Positions 26,203-37,889 of a stretch of 64,000 nt of DNA are shown here, piece by piece. The notes beneath the pieces are model-generated. The model saw only the letters and a program-made list of their open reading frames with translations, did no database searches and was not told where the DNA came from. Position 1 is the stretch's first letter; each line of letters starts with the position of its first letter. The DNA is from Epiperipatus broadwayi. Its lineage: Eukaryota; Onychophora; Udeonychophora; Euonychophora; Peripatidae. The DNA is taken from assembly GCA_028023455.1 (NCBI GenBank), contig JAQFVV010006306.1, positions 3,437,001 through 3,501,000 of the forward strand, in the 5' to 3' direction. Both the position numbers and the translations under genes were made by a program.

Positions 26203-26680
26203 CATCATCATCCATTATCAATCCACTTCAGGATGAAGATCTCTCCAAGTTCAATCCATCTTCTTTGATCTTTAGCTTCTCTTCTCTACGTTACCCCTGC
26301 ACACTTTCTTATTTCATCCATCCATCTCACATGTGGTCTCTTTCTGGATCTTTTACAATCTCTTAGAATCCAGTTTAAGATTTTAATTGTCCATCTATTA
26401 TCATCTCTTCTAGCAATATGTCCAACCCAACTCCAACTTCAGTCTTTTAATTTTGTCAATGAGGTCAGTGACAACTGTTTGTTCTCTTACCCATATATTG
26501 TGTTTTCGATCTCTTCTTGTTACTCCCAACATGCATCTCTCCATACTTCTTTGAGTGGTCTGAAGTCTCTGTATTGCTCTTCTATTAAGTGTCCAAGTCT
26601 CAGATCCATAAATTATGCATAAATGATATTTTACACTTATATTTAGTGACTTTGATTGCATAATGTACAAATATTTTTTT
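26203..26680 (-). mobile_element. 5'-truncated RTE-like LINE fragment
   Basis: The minus strand encodes YGSETWTLNRRAIQRLQT, then QRSMERCMLGVTRRDR, WVREQT, and further down KCAGVTWRREAKDQRRW and the terminal IDNG. This is the C-terminal region typical of RTE-like endonuclease/reverse transcriptases. An ATG-ATG-ATG tail follows the stop (26208-26210, complement). The fragment has an internal frameshift and lacks the reverse transcriptase core. It sits between the arms of the long inverted repeat, so it inserted later. Confidence 0.7.
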
Positions 26681-26799
26681 TTCTTTTCAAAATAGCAGTT
26701 TCAGTAACTAAATTTTACAATTAATGTGTGATCATAAATTTTGGCTGTAAATAAAATACCACTAATAAGGAAAAAAACATTTAATGGTGATTCACAGAT

Positions 26800-27000
26800 A
26801 TAACTTCATGGATCGGCATACAAGTGTGCATATGCAGAACATCGAAAAATTATGGGATCTAGCCAAATGGTGAAAGAACAAGCATCAGGGAAATGTGTCA
26901 ACACCTCTGATCCTATTTATGGAATTTATGTGCAATGTATGCCCAGAGATGAATATACCTTTGTGGCAATTTTTCAGACCATTAAGGATTTCAGGCTGCT
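26800..27000 (+). pseudogene. Remnant of an IS1595/ISXO2 (Merlin)-type DDE transposase
   Basis: The reading DRHTSVHMQNIEKLWDLAKW, one stop, then KNKHQGN and FMEFMCNV resembles the C-terminal part of this family. There a HTQ-x-IE-x-x-W string is followed by K-rich sequence, a Gly, and a (L/Y)xEFMWR block. Only about 65 residues remain and the catalytic region upstream is not seen. The family assignment is from memory of the motif and is moderate. Confidence 0.45.
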
Positions 27001-27559
27001 GGCATGAATAACTCATGTTAGTCCCTTTTTAAAAAAAAAAAAATCCTGCAAAAATTATATTGCCTGCAGTTTGAATTATTAAATTTATTTTATTTAAAAG
27101 TTATTGTCATAGTTTTGTGTTATTTCTGTGAATGGAATTTATAATACATTTATTGCTATTTTTTAAAGTTAACAGGAATTTCTAATCGATTTATTGATAT
27201 TTTTTAATGTTAATAAATAAAGCATATTCATTAAGATTATGGGACAACTATGCCCCTGGAAATGTATAATTAAAAAAAAACATGTCTGCCAACCCGGGGA
27301 TTATTTGTAAGTATCCAAATATTTTAACAATTTACTTTTGTTTTAAAGTTAAAATTATTTATGTAATTATTTAAAGAATTATAAAATCTTAAATCTAACC
27401 AAAAATAATTTTATTTCACAATCTTTTGATTTTACCATAATCAGAATTTTTTTAAAACTATTATTTATTTAATTATATATATACACAGGCATGACATAAT
27501 GTCATATGTCCCATTATTCCCAGTAGTACATAAATACTGTTAATATTAAATGATTCTTA

Positions 27560-28620
27560 CAATATTTCTTGGCTGAATTTTGTAACAAAGTCTGAAGGTA
27601 TTGTATGGATTCTCATGTATCTGAAATATTCCTTTCAACAGCAAAGGCTGTAAATGTTGCATAATCCTTTGACCTGTCTATATTTCATTCTATGGCATTA
27701 TATGAACCTCTAATAATAACAAGAATTTTTCTCTTCTGTATTCTGAAATCTAAAGTATTGTAGATATTATATGATACCATGAAATTTTTTTTATATTTGA
27801 TGAACTATGTCAATATTCTGAATATCATTAAAACATTTTTTATCATGGATTATTTCAGTTTCATGTATATTCTCTATACATATTTTAACCTCCTCTTCAA
27901 TTTTTGTATCAGATTTCTTTTCATTCACAGCTTTCAAATTCATGTTATCTTTATGCATGGCTTCTGCATGTATATTAGATTCAATTGCAACATCAGTAGC
28001 AATATTTGCATTATTTATTCTATATTAAATTTATATTTATCAGTATATTTTTCATTAATTTTTGCTTCTTGCAAGTCCCTAATAGATATAACTACTAGTC
28101 AAGTGTCATGGAAATCCTTATGTAAACTATTTTGGAAATTATCTGCAAGATTTTTTGTCTTATATATGTACATTCCATATCTTATGGATTCAATGTCATC
28201 ATATATTTACATTTCATTATCTTATTTACCAAAGACTTTTTTTTTACAATTGTGTGGACTCGTGTCCATTGCACTATTATTTTTGATTTTTACCTCTGCT
28301 GATACATCAGCTTTATGATTTTGGACTAAATTTTTGTCAAGCTCAACATTAATAGGTTTAAACTGAGGTACTATAACTATGTTTGCATTGTTTTGGCAAC
28401 ATTTTTCATATTGATCTAGTGTCTTCACAGTGCTTCCATCAGTGTTGGTTTCCTCAGCCTTATTTTTCCTTTTCAATAAGCTTTTCCCAAAATTTTTTTG
28501 GTTTATCAGTTTTTCTATTACTTACTCTGTCAGCATACACTGCTGTTGTATTTGATAGTTAAACATCTCTTTATCTGAGTGTACTGTTTGCAATGCTTAC
28601 TTCGTTTTTAATGACTACCA
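27560..28620 (-). pseudogene. Unidentified degraded coding sequence
   Basis: Over about 1 kb the minus strand shows long open segments with protein-like, K/N/E-rich composition. Examples are VYADRVSNRKTDKPKKFW (about 28490-28545), an 84-residue frame at 28222-28476, and segments such as NIATDVAIESNIHAEAMHKD and DTKIEEEVKICIENIHE (about 27875-28010). Frames are interrupted by stops and shifts. I do not recognise the family; a processed pseudogene or an old transposon protein are both possible. The 179-residue plus-strand frame over the same DNA is its antisense shadow. Confidence 0.35.
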
Positions 28621-28740
28621 ATATTCTAAGTTTTTAAAATTTAAAATTTATTATTTTTAATATTATGTGAAAACTTTGAAACCAGCCCCACATGAACTTT
28701 TTTATGGCTACTACTCAGCACTTGCTTTTATATATATAAA

Positions 28741-28958
28741 TTTATAAATAAATATTAAAAAATACAGTACTTAAAAGTTTATAAATATATATATAACCGT
28801 CACTTAGAAGCACTTTCAACTATCTTGTAGTTTTTGCCAACTAACACTTTTAAAATGTCAGCTTTCCCATAATTCTAAGTGACGGTTATATATATATATA
28901 TACTGTATATATTTTCATAAACTTTTAAGTGCTGTATTTTCTAATATTTATTTATTAA
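28741..28958. repeat. MITE-like hairpin
   Basis: The left arm (28741-28809) ends TATATAACCGTCACTTAGAA. The right arm (28872-28958) begins TTCTAAGTGACGGTTATATA. Both arms share the outer 'tacagtacttaaaagttta' block and surround a 62-bp loop. No coding capacity. Confidence 0.65.
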
Positions 28959-28959
28959 T

Positions 28960-29340
28960 TTACGTATATTATTTTAAAGAAATACAGACATCGATTTGTA
29001 ATATATATATATAATGTTAGGACTTTTTATAATATATTTCCTTATAAGTTTAATTATTTCTTTTAAATTTGGTTTTTCCATTAATATTGCTTTTAATCTC
29101 TACTTCTACTGCATATCTATAGCTTTCCATATGTATATTACTACTATCATTTTCCGATTATGGAATTATAATTTATCATCTTGGGTTTTTGATATATGAA
29201 GTTACACTTTATAATCATATGGAAATTTTTAATCCATTTTGTTTTTAGAGCATACAGTAGTATTTGATTTCACAGTTGGGCAGCCATTTTATATAAAACG
29301 AAAAATAATGGAAAAGTTGATGATCCGCTGATAATAATCA
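28960..29340. other. No gene seen
   Basis: AT-rich spacer between the hairpin and repeat R1. The short open frame at 29014-29199 is of low complexity. Confidence 0.4.
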
Positions 29341-29900
29341 GATGGTAATTAAATAAATTAAATCATAGTTTGATGCACTATTTTATATGTAAATATAATA
29401 GACCTATAATAGTTTAGCTGATGAGGATACCAGTGGTAGTTTAATGCACATCATAAATACAAACAATATTGTTTATTATACTCAGAATAAAAGCAAAGAA
29501 AAGAATGTGTTAGCTATATTGCTAGATTATCATTGTGAACAGCATATATTTATATATATGACATGAGCTTCCTTTGCACTAAAACCCTATATTAATCATA
29601 CAGCATTTTGTATCAGATGCTAGCTAATAAGGTAATGAGAAAAATGTCATTCTTGATTAATTTTCAAGACATAGTCAAATGTAACTTAATCAAGTTTCAA
29701 ACTGTAAGATTAATTATATTATATATACTCTTCAGTTTAAACAGAATTTGTGGCAAAATAAAATTACTCTTTTGCATTAACATTATTTTTCAAATAATTA
29801 AAATAAAATAATTTAAAATAAAATAAATTGTACTACATGAAAGTAAAAAGACACATTCTGATTTTATTAAAAAAATAGTTTTCTCAATTTTTTTAATGCA
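29340..29900 (+). repeat. Dispersed repeat R1, copy 2
   Basis: Homologous to 19150-19470, as described there. No open frame of interest. Confidence 0.5.
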
Positions 29901-30176
29901 AAAGTTTAGATGCATTAAAAAAAATTATTTGTATAATTATAGTATATATCACATTAATGAAACTAAATTTAATTAAAATAATAGTTCTTGTAATATAACA
30001 TAATCAGTGTCTGCTAAATTTCTAATGCTGGAATCTAAGTTTTAGTGATGGGATGTGATGCACTGTGACTTCTTATCTGGAGTCAGGAATCTCTCAGCTA
30101 CTATGCCCAGAGAAACCTGTTAGCGACTTTACCTTCCCTTTCCACGTTCCACCCTAAGTTTTTCCCATATTCTTCT

Positions 30177-30423
30177 CTATCCTGCTCCATCCCATTTCCA
30201 CAATATAATCTTTGTCAACTCCATGGTCTTTATATTTAAACCCCCCTTATCTTTTCCCAAACCCAACATAAAAACCAATAACCCACTTTCTGTATAATCA
30301 CTTTGTTTATATTTATTCTTCCAAAACTTCATTATTTGCACCCTTTCTGCTTTCAGGCATTTACATTCAACTAACAGATGCCTAATATTTTCTATGCCTT
30401 CCTTACACAACTTGCAGATGAAA
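30177..30423 (-). pseudogene. LINE ORF2 C-terminal tail (copy 1)
   Basis: Encodes CKEGIENIRHLLVECKCLKA and ERVQIMKFWKNKYKQ. This is the CCHC-like C-terminal region of CR1-type ORF2 (C-x2-C, H, C pattern: LCKLC in copy 2, then RH and EC). It is colinear with 33821-34192 of copy 2. It directly follows the broken reverse transcriptase start, which shows the internal deletion. Confidence 0.7.
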
Positions 30424-30882
30424 TCACCCTAACCTTAACTTTCTATGATCCTTATTCTTTCCTTTAAATAGTAGCCTTACTTTTGTATTACTCCAACTAT
30501 CTGGTAAATCTCTCTTTTGTGACATCTTATTAAAACATGATAATAGATTTAATTTCGCCCTATGTCCTAAATTCATTACCATCTCTGTTGCCTGTTCATC
30601 TAAACCTCTTACCTTTCTACTTTGAAATTTCTTTCCTGCCTCATTCAGTTCATTTTCTGTAAACCTAATATTTCCATTACTATATGCTTTTATTTTAGTT
30701 ATTACTCTGTCCTTCACATCTAGCATCTTTTCTATATCCATTACATACTTATTTAAGATTGTCTGTAATTCTTTTCTAGAGCTATTTTCTATTCCCTCAT
30801 CATCTACTAATACTATTTCTCTCCCCCCTACATTACTTCTTTTAATGTATTTCCAAAATTTTTTTACTCCCATCTCTTCCAC
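30424..30882 (-). pseudogene. LINE ORF2, linker and start of reverse transcriptase (copy 1)
   Basis: The 152-residue frame ends with LPDSWSNTKVRLLFKGKNKD followed by HRKLR. This is the conserved entry to the reverse transcriptase domain, normally followed by NYRPI. In this copy the domain stops there, so it cannot be active. Confidence 0.7.
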
Positions 30883-30963
30883 TTTTATTTATATCCTCCA
30901 ACAATTTACTATTTAATTTTATTCTCTCTCTATAATTATCTATTTTGGCCAACTTCTTTTTTT

Positions 30964-31982
30964 CTAAATACTTTTCCCATTTAATATTAACATCTTTTTC
31001 ACTTTCCTTGTTCTTAATAGCACACTTATATTCTCTGCATGCTTTCCTCTCTCTTTTACACTTTTACTAACTCTCACTTTTCTATTACTTTTATTCTTCT
31101 GAATATTCTCACCTAAAACCCTATTTGCCACTTTTTCTACTTCACCACACCAGTCCTTATATTCATCTCCAACAAACTCTTCCATGATTTCTTCAACTTT
31201 TATTTTATATTCTTCTAACTTATTCTTATCATTCATTCTCCATCCACATCTTTCATTATCCTTTCTACTTTTATTACTATTTCCCATCACATTACTAACC
31301 ATTTCTATTATAAAGAAATTATGATCACTATTACATACTCTCTCTTCATTATCAAACACTTTAATTTTCCATACTTTATTCATTCCCTCTTTCTCTACTA
31401 ATACATAATCTATTGTGTGAAATATATTATTTCTAGACCATGTGTATTGTCCCTCATAAATATTTGACAAATTTCCAATGCTCAAATTCACTCTCTGACA
31501 AAAATTCTTCAAAAGCTGTCCATTCTTGTTATCTACATCATCAATTTCTTCAATATGCCCATTCATATCCTCTATAACCATTATTCTTCCTCCCCTTTTT
31601 TTTTGAAACTCTGTATATCCTTAACTAGGCATTCATATATGCTACTGTTCCACTCCATTATAGTTTGACTATCTCCAGTGGCTATATACACTATAGCCAC
31701 CATCCATTCTTGTCTTCCTAACCTTATCTCAAACCACAAATGTTCTTGACATTTAACAGTATTTAAATATTTTTTTGACATAACTACTATGCCACCACCC
31801 CTTTTTTCTTTTCTATTTAAACCCTGCCATAACAAGTCTTCCAGTATAGGTTCTTCTTCTCTTAGATGTGTTTCCACTAATGCTAATACCCCGAGCTCTA
31901 CATTTTTAACTGCTTTGTTTAATTCCAGCCATTTTTTTGGTTTCTTATTACTTTGCATATTCAAGCATCCAATGTTAACCAA
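30964..31982 (-). pseudogene. LINE ORF2 APE-type endonuclease (copy 1)
   Basis: Two overlapping frames, split by one frameshift near 31581, make up the endonuclease. They begin MVNIGCLNMQSNKKPKKW, with ALVETHL (catalytic E), RGGGIVV, then DMNGHIEE (catalytic D/N), YTWSRN, HTIDYVLV and SDHNFFI (the terminal D-H pair). Nearly all catalytic positions of AP-endonuclease-like LINE nucleases are kept. The domain nicks target DNA to prime reverse transcription. It is broken only by the frameshift, so the insertion is not very old. Confidence 0.75.
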
Positions 31983-32195
31983 TTTCTTTTTTTCCTAATT
32001 ATTCTTTTTTATAAATTCTTTTGACTCTTTCTTCTCCATTACATTTATAAATAACTTGCTTACCATTAATTTTACAGACCCATTCCCTCTCCACATCTAC
32101 ATTTATATCCAAATCAGCTACCCTTTGTTTATTTCTTACATCCTATCCATTCTTCTTTTTTCTGATAACACTGCAATTTAAAACCCCACTCCCCT

Positions 32196-32963
32196 TTATA
32201 AGTTTCCCAAACTATATTTTTTATAAATCAAACTTCCTAAAACTTCACTTCCTTGTTTTGCTAAGTGCAATCCATCTTTACTATATAACTCCCTCTTACT
32301 AATAAAAAAATCCCACACATCCACAAACATAACATCATTTCTCTCACACAATTTTTTCAATCTCTCATTTATAGAACATGCCCTATCTAACATATATCTA
32401 TTGTCAAATCTTGGTAATAATCCAACTATTCCTACTCTTCCTTTAATCTTACTCAAATTACTTATCAATTCTATGTACTCATCCATTACTCTCTTTGAAG
32501 GCTCTGACAAATTATTTGTCCCTACCATAACATACACATCTCTACTCCCTTGTTTCTTTACCTTATCTGTAACATCCCTAATTCTAGCTCCAGGCAGACA
32601 TATTCTTACATACCTGTTTCTATTTTTCCTTGCAATTATATCTCCACATTCCCTAACTAGTGAATCTCCTATCAATACTGTCTCATAGTTTACTTTCCCT
32701 ACTTCATCCATAATATTCTCTTCCACCTTCTGGACTTTCTTACCTACTTCTTCCTTATCATTCCTATTCAATAATTCCTTTAACTGCTCATACTTCATCT
32801 CTAATGATTTTAATTTTACTTCTATATCCTTTACCTCTGCCTCTATCTTACTTATTCTTTGGCTAACCATCTCCATTGCACTACTTATTTTTCCATCCAT
32901 ATTTCTTGTTACTTTATTAAAAACATATTCTATCCTATCTTCCTCAATTACATTTTGCTCCAT
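32196..32963 (-). CDS. LINE ORF1: coiled coil plus SGNH esterase domain (copy 1)
   Basis: An intact 255-residue frame. Residues 1-85 are charged and heptad-like (coiled coil). Residues about 93-250 form an SGNH hydrolase-like esterase with VLIGDSLVREC (block I Ser), VMVGTNNL (block III Asn) and DGLHLAKQG (Asp-x-x-His). Esterase and PHD domains in ORF1 are a known feature of CR1-like elements. The frame is uninterrupted, unlike ORF2. The PHD part lies just upstream in another frame, and together they would make the usual ORF1 protein. Confidence 0.75.
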   Translation of the reverse strand: MEQNVIEEDRIEYVFNKVTRNMDGKISSAMEMVSQRISKIEAEVKDIEVKLKSLEMKYEQLKELLNRNDKEEVGKKVQKVEENIMDEVGKVNYETVLIGDSLVRECGDIIARKNRNRYVRICLPGARIRDVTDKVKKQGSRDVYVMVGTNNLSEPSKRVMDEYIELISNLSKIKGRVGIVGLLPRFDNRYMLDRACSINERLKKLCERNDVMFVDVWDFFISKRELYSKDGLHLAKQGSEVLGSLIYKKYSLGNL

Positions 32964-33002
32964 TTCTCCTGACTTTTTCTTTAAACTATCTACACTTAGA
33001 AA

Positions 33003-33188
33003 CTACTTTTTCACCTCTTTTATCACATTTACACACTGTCTACATAGCCATAAACCTGTTACATCCTTCCTAGTCTTATTTAAACATTTCAAATGATAAA
33101 CCTCATCACATACAGTACACTCTACCACAGCCTGCCTAATATCTTTCTGACCATTATATATGCATTGTGGAATACAAATACAATCCAT
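33003..33188 (-). pseudogene. LINE ORF1 PHD finger (copy 1)
   Basis: Encodes CICIPQC, then ECTVCDEVYHLKCL, then GLWLCRQC, a complete Cys4-His-Cys3 PHD-type zinc finger of about 50 residues. It ends at a stop, and the esterase part restarts about 40 bp downstream, so ORF1 is split in this copy. Confidence 0.7.
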
Positions 33189-34218
33189 ATTTCTTAAGTG
33201 TTAGGTCCCCTACTCTACATTTAACTTTATGCTTCCTCTCCTACTCTTCAAACTCCTTTATACAAAGGAGAAAAACTTTACTTTCTTTCAATGATGATTG
33301 ATGAATACATGATCTCCAACATAAGGCCTCAAAATGTTATCTTTTTTCTCAAATAAATCATTTCCTTTCTTAAATTAAAAAAATCTTAATAACAAAATTA
33401 CTAAAAATCAATTAATCTTACATATAATTTAGTTATAAAATCTCCTTACAGTAACATCACCACCACAACAAAATTTTTTTTTTACTGCTATACTTAAAAT
33501 GGTGTAACGAAAACACTTTCCAAACGTTAGCAAAATTCTTCGTGATCTTTCCAAATCCAATTAAAACTATCTCTCTTAACCCCAATTTTCTCTCCACGTC
33601 CATATAGCAAGCACACAGTTTTCGTATTAATCAATTTCTTGAAAATAATTGCAAAAATATATATAAAATTTTACTCATCTTACAGAGAAAAAGAGCCATG
33701 TCAGCACAGCAAATCAGAGAAACCTATTAGCCACCTTACTTGGATGAGATGAGAGATGCTCTGTGACTTCTCATTTTTCAGAGTCAGGAATCTCTCAATT
33801 ATCAGGCACAGAAAAACCTATTAGTCACTACCTTCCTTTTTCATCTCCCACCCTATGTTTTTCCCATACTGCTCCCATTTCTGCAACATAATCTTTATCA
33901 ACTCCATGGCCTTTATATTTAAATCCCCCTTATCTTTTTTCCAAATCCAACAAAAAACTAAGATCCCACCTATATAATCACTTTGGTTGTATTTATTTCC
34001 CCACAACTTCATTATTTGTGCCCTTTCTACTTGCAAGCATTTATGCCTAATATTTTCCATGCCTTCATCACACAACTTGCAGAATAAATCATCCACATTT
34101 GTCCATTTATGTGTATATTCCCTTGTTGCTAAAGATCCTGTTCGAGCCTTAAACAGTAAACTACTTTTCTTGCTATTATCATAAATTAACACACATTGAA
34201 TGTTCTGTTTACATCTCT

Positions 34219-36411
34219 ATATTGTAACGATCCGGAGAATGCGACTTAACGTAAACTGCACTACAGGGCGCCATCTAGGCATTTGAACCTAGAAAAATTT
34301 ATAAAGTAGGCAGATACGTAAGTCAAAAAAAATAAATTTTTTTTTTTCTTAATTTTGATTCCGGTCGTTAGCCCATGTCACTAGCTCAGTGGAATAGCAG
34401 AGATTTAATAATATAATCTAAGAGTATATTAAAAAAAAGAATAAAATAAGCCACTGCCAGTAATTAACATTCAAAAATTTATTTACGCACATATATATAT
34501 ATAAGATTTAAAATTATTTTAGTATTAGTTTTACATTTTAACATTTAACATTATTTTTAACTTTACCTTAGATTTTAATTTACATTTTAATTTCTATTAT
34601 ATTATAAGTTTACATTTTAATTAAGTTCGCACAGATGGGATTATAAAAGCTTGTTTTAATATGTTGCTATAGATCGGTTACATAGATTACACGGTTAAAC
34701 ACATTTCAAAGTAAACATAAACGATCAAAATACAAAATTATTGATTACTGACAATTGCGGAGGGAAATTTATACGTAACCCAATAGTATTCACCATAAGA
34801 TACCTGCATTGTCACCAACAACTTAAAAGACATCCGAATAAATACATTTTAGATACTCACCGTAAGGTATCATTATTTATCGAATGTCTATATATTTTGA
34901 TCAAATATGGAAACGCAAAACATAGTTAACCAATAAACAATCCATGCAAGCGTCTATAAACAACTTAAATTTAATGCATTTTTATTTAGGGTCGAGTATG
35001 AATAGACCACATAAATTTGCTTTTGAAAATAAACATTCTATCCCTATTTAACCTTAGGCTAAAATTCGCAGTCAAACTGGCATCAATCCATCTGATATAT
35101 CGATGTATTCAATGTAATAAAATACGGCAGCACAAAAGATTAAGAGAAGAAATTGCCTCTTATGAGATAGGAATATTACATCTATCTGCAAAGAAGAGCA
35201 ATAAAACAAAAAACTCCATAGAAAGGAACTGCGGTATCCGACTTATAATTCCTTCCATAGGCAAACGGAAGTGTGCGGCGTATGAAGCGATTCTGCCTGT
35301 AGCGAATCAATATTACATCTACTAATCACACCAATATATCCAATCCATTGACCCAATTTAACAACGAAACAAATAACCTAAGATTACCCTCCCCTAATAT
35401 AACTTTACAAATCTATACAGCCATTCACGCCCGACTTAAGTTTAACATTTATATAATTTAACTTAACGGAAAACAGAAATCATAATAAAACTTAAAGAAC
35501 AAAATTAAATAAATGGAAATGATTTTAAATAAATAAATAAAAAATACATCAAATAACATTATTAATAAATTAAGTTGGTCAGATAGGATAATATTGCAAT
35601 CATTTAAATATGGAAAGTTTAAAATTTAAAGTTCTTAGTGTTTTCAAATTAATATTGTTCGTTATATCTTAGAAAGTTCTTACGGTTTTAGAAATGTTCA
35701 TCTTTTACAATTGCTTGCCGTTTGAAATCCAGCGTTAAATTTTGCGATGATCCTATGGTCCTCTGAATATAAGAAAAGCGATGTTTCATTTTTCCATTTT
35801 ATACAACTGAAGGGATTGAACGTGCATCCTTCAATCTCTTCTCCCGCACCTCCGCACTAACATCTATCTGTCACATCGTAATAATCATAATAACTCACTG
35901 ATTAATAATTTCCAAATTTTCCTTTTATACGTATTCGAAGGATTGACTTGGCATTATGTCATCGATGTGATGATCCTTTCGCTGAGGTCCGATTTCCCGA
36001 TGGATTTCTTTCATTGGCTATTTGTTTCTATTGTTCCCCTATCTGACCGATGTTTTTACATTTAAATGCCCAAGGCTGGTTTACCTTTGACTAATTAAAT
36101 TTATCATTTCCATTTCTGATTAATTAACCTGTTTTCCAAATCAAAGATATATTTAAAGATAAATTTAAAGATATAATTTTATTTCCAAATCTTTTTAAAA
36201 TTTAGTTTTAAAATACTTTTTCTGTAATAAAGTTTTATTTTAATAATTTTTCATTATCTGTGCGATTTAATATATAAGAGTTTAAGATGATATTTAATTT
36301 CAATTTTTAATTCTTAAAGAAAATTTTTAAATGCGAACTTTTTAATTTACTTTCATGTTTAATAAATAAATAAAAAAACAATGTAACGAACGTCTGTGCT
36401 CGTTACAATAT
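34219..36411. mobile_element. 2.2 kb TG...CA element inserted in LINE copy 2
   Basis: 34223-36407 begins TGTAACGA and ends TCGTTACA, and is flanked by ATAT on both sides. It exactly interrupts the LINE ORF2 reading, which resumes on either side. TG...CA ends with a short duplication suggest a solo LTR or non-autonomous LTR element, though 2.2 kb is long for an LTR and no internal coding, primer-binding site or second LTR is seen. The last 26 bp form a small palindrome, with TGTAACGA repeated at 36382. Base composition is less AT-rich than the flanks. Open frames inside (34741-34929, 35017-35325) are unassigned. Confidence 0.62.
34264..34280 (-). promoter_or_regulatory. CTCF-like core inside the TG...CA element
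   Basis: The minus strand TAGATGGCGCC matches all 11 positions of the CTCF core YAGRKGGCRSY. It sits 40 bp from the element terminus. Mobile elements often carry such sites; binding is unproven. Confidence 0.3.
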
Positions 36412-37889
36412 ATTTAAACTCTTTTTACTCTCCATATTAGTTCTCTATCTCTCCAATTCCAGTCTTAATTAATGCATCTATTCTTCTATCTCATTTCTTG
36501 CAACTATTACACTCAACAATTCTCCTAACACAATCATCCCATCTTTTGTATAAGTATTCTGACATAAATTCTTTATCCAAATCTTCTGCATCATACCACC
36601 TTTCTCACCCATCTTGTTGCCTGTTCTTCACTCCTAATTCAATTAAATACTATTTTGACTATTCTCTATTATCCATAAATTGCAATCTACTAAACATTTT
36701 CATTTTGCTTTTTACATCTCTCATATAAAAACTTGACCATCCCATTTCTCCTTGAATTGCTTCCTTTACCATCCACACATCTGCATCCAATGCATGTCTT
36801 CCTACTTCTCTTTGTATTTTTTCTAAGTAATATGACACCCTTTACTTACACATAATGCATCATTACCATATGTTAACCCTGCTACTACCTCTTCCTTCCA
36901 TATAATTCTAGCTACATCATATTTATTATATGAAAACACTGTTAATTTCTTTATCTGTCCCTTTCTTTTCTTTGCTTCATTTATCAATTTTTTCTCCCAT
37001 TTATCTAAGCAATTTCTCTGATTACTTAAGACGATTCACAAATAGTTATACATATTCACCACACTTAACTTTATATCCCCCAATAAAAATTCTTTGTCTT
37101 CTCTTTCCCCAGTATTAATCATCATTACTTTTGATTTTTCTTCACTAAATTTAATCCCCATATCTTTACCCACCCTTGCGCATGTTTTCAGCATAACTTC
37201 TATATCTTCCCTTCTTTCTGTGCACAAAAAACATCATCTCCAAATAAAAGACCCGATAATGTATATACTCCCTTGCCACCTATTAATGGTATCTCTACTC
37301 CTCTTCCTAGTCTTTCTATTGCTCTCTCTATTTCTCTCAAATACAACAAAAACAAAATGGTGACATAGGATATCCTTGCCTTTGTCCCACTCCATTTTTA
37401 ACTTTAATTGATCTATACTCTCTAATTGATATATATAATAATTATTTTTATATCTTTTTTTAAATTACTCATGCTATCTATGGACAAAGATACAAACTAA
37501 AATATAAAATTGATAGGCTTAAATTAAGATAATTGAAGACAAAATAGTGCTAAACTTCTTTAGTTTTCTGTCACTCTAATGCCATGATGTAATATATGTG
37601 AGTTTTGCAAGAATAAGTGCACTGTTTTGAGATGTTGTATCCACTGTTACAAAGATTAAACTGAAAAGACATGTGTTATTCCATATCTAAATATTATTTA
37701 TTGTCTTTTATAGACACATTATTGGAATCTAGCTTGAGTGGAACTTTAAAGTCAGACAGTTTGATACATTATATAGGTTAATAAAGTAACAATCAAAAAA
37801 AAGCTTTGAATAATAAGATATACATACACTTAATAATAATTTATAAAAAAAATAACTGTTTCAATAATGGTTTAGATAATTTTTTTATG

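Larger units (their letters stand above)
25480..27370. mobile_element. Long-inverted-repeat element with Merlin/IS1595-like remnant
   Basis: About 400-bp arms, 25550-25935 and 26910-27315, are reverse complements at high identity. Examples are 'aaattcctgttaactttaaaa', 'tgtattataaattccattca' and 'cagcctgaaat'. Similarity fades towards 25480 and 27370. Between the arms lie a transposase-like remnant (26800-26990), an inserted RTE fragment and a small hairpin. Long terminal inverted repeats are known in Merlin elements, which fits the remnant. I could not identify a target duplication. Confidence 0.6.
30040..33700 (-). mobile_element. CR1-like LINE, copy 1, with internal deletion
   Basis: Read on the minus strand the element runs from a 5' region (about 33700-33200), through ORF1 with PHD and esterase domains, to ORF2 with an APE endonuclease and the start of the reverse transcriptase. 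It then jumps to the C-terminal zinc-knuckle-like tail. The 3' untranslated end near 30040-30130 matches that of copy 2 ('gtcaggaatctctcag', 'gagaaacct.ttag'). The reverse transcriptase catalytic core is deleted at about 30420. Confidence 0.82.
33705..37440 (-). mobile_element. CR1-like LINE, copy 2, 5'-truncated and interrupted
   Basis: Same family and orientation as copy 1. The minus strand encodes GVGQRQGYPMSPF (37346-37390), LFGDDVFC, a FADD-type catalytic box (about 37221-37248), then VGKDMGIKFSEEKSKVM, EKIQREVGRHALDA and AIQGEMGWSS. After the interruption at 34223-36407 it continues with SSLLFKARTGSLATREYTHK and the CCHC tail. It starts inside the reverse transcriptase. It retains the catalytic part that copy 1 lost. 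Confidence 0.78.

Noticed and set aside
27779-28318. 179-residue hydrophobic plus-strand open frame
   Set aside because: It is antisense to the degraded minus-strand coding sequence, has random AT-rich composition (F, I, Y, L) and no domain or splice context.
1671-34314. Shared 10-mer AGTAGGCAGA downstream of both CTCF-like sites (1671 and 34305)
   Set aside because: A single 10-mer match in 64 kb can be chance, and the two CTCF-like motifs are in opposite orientation.
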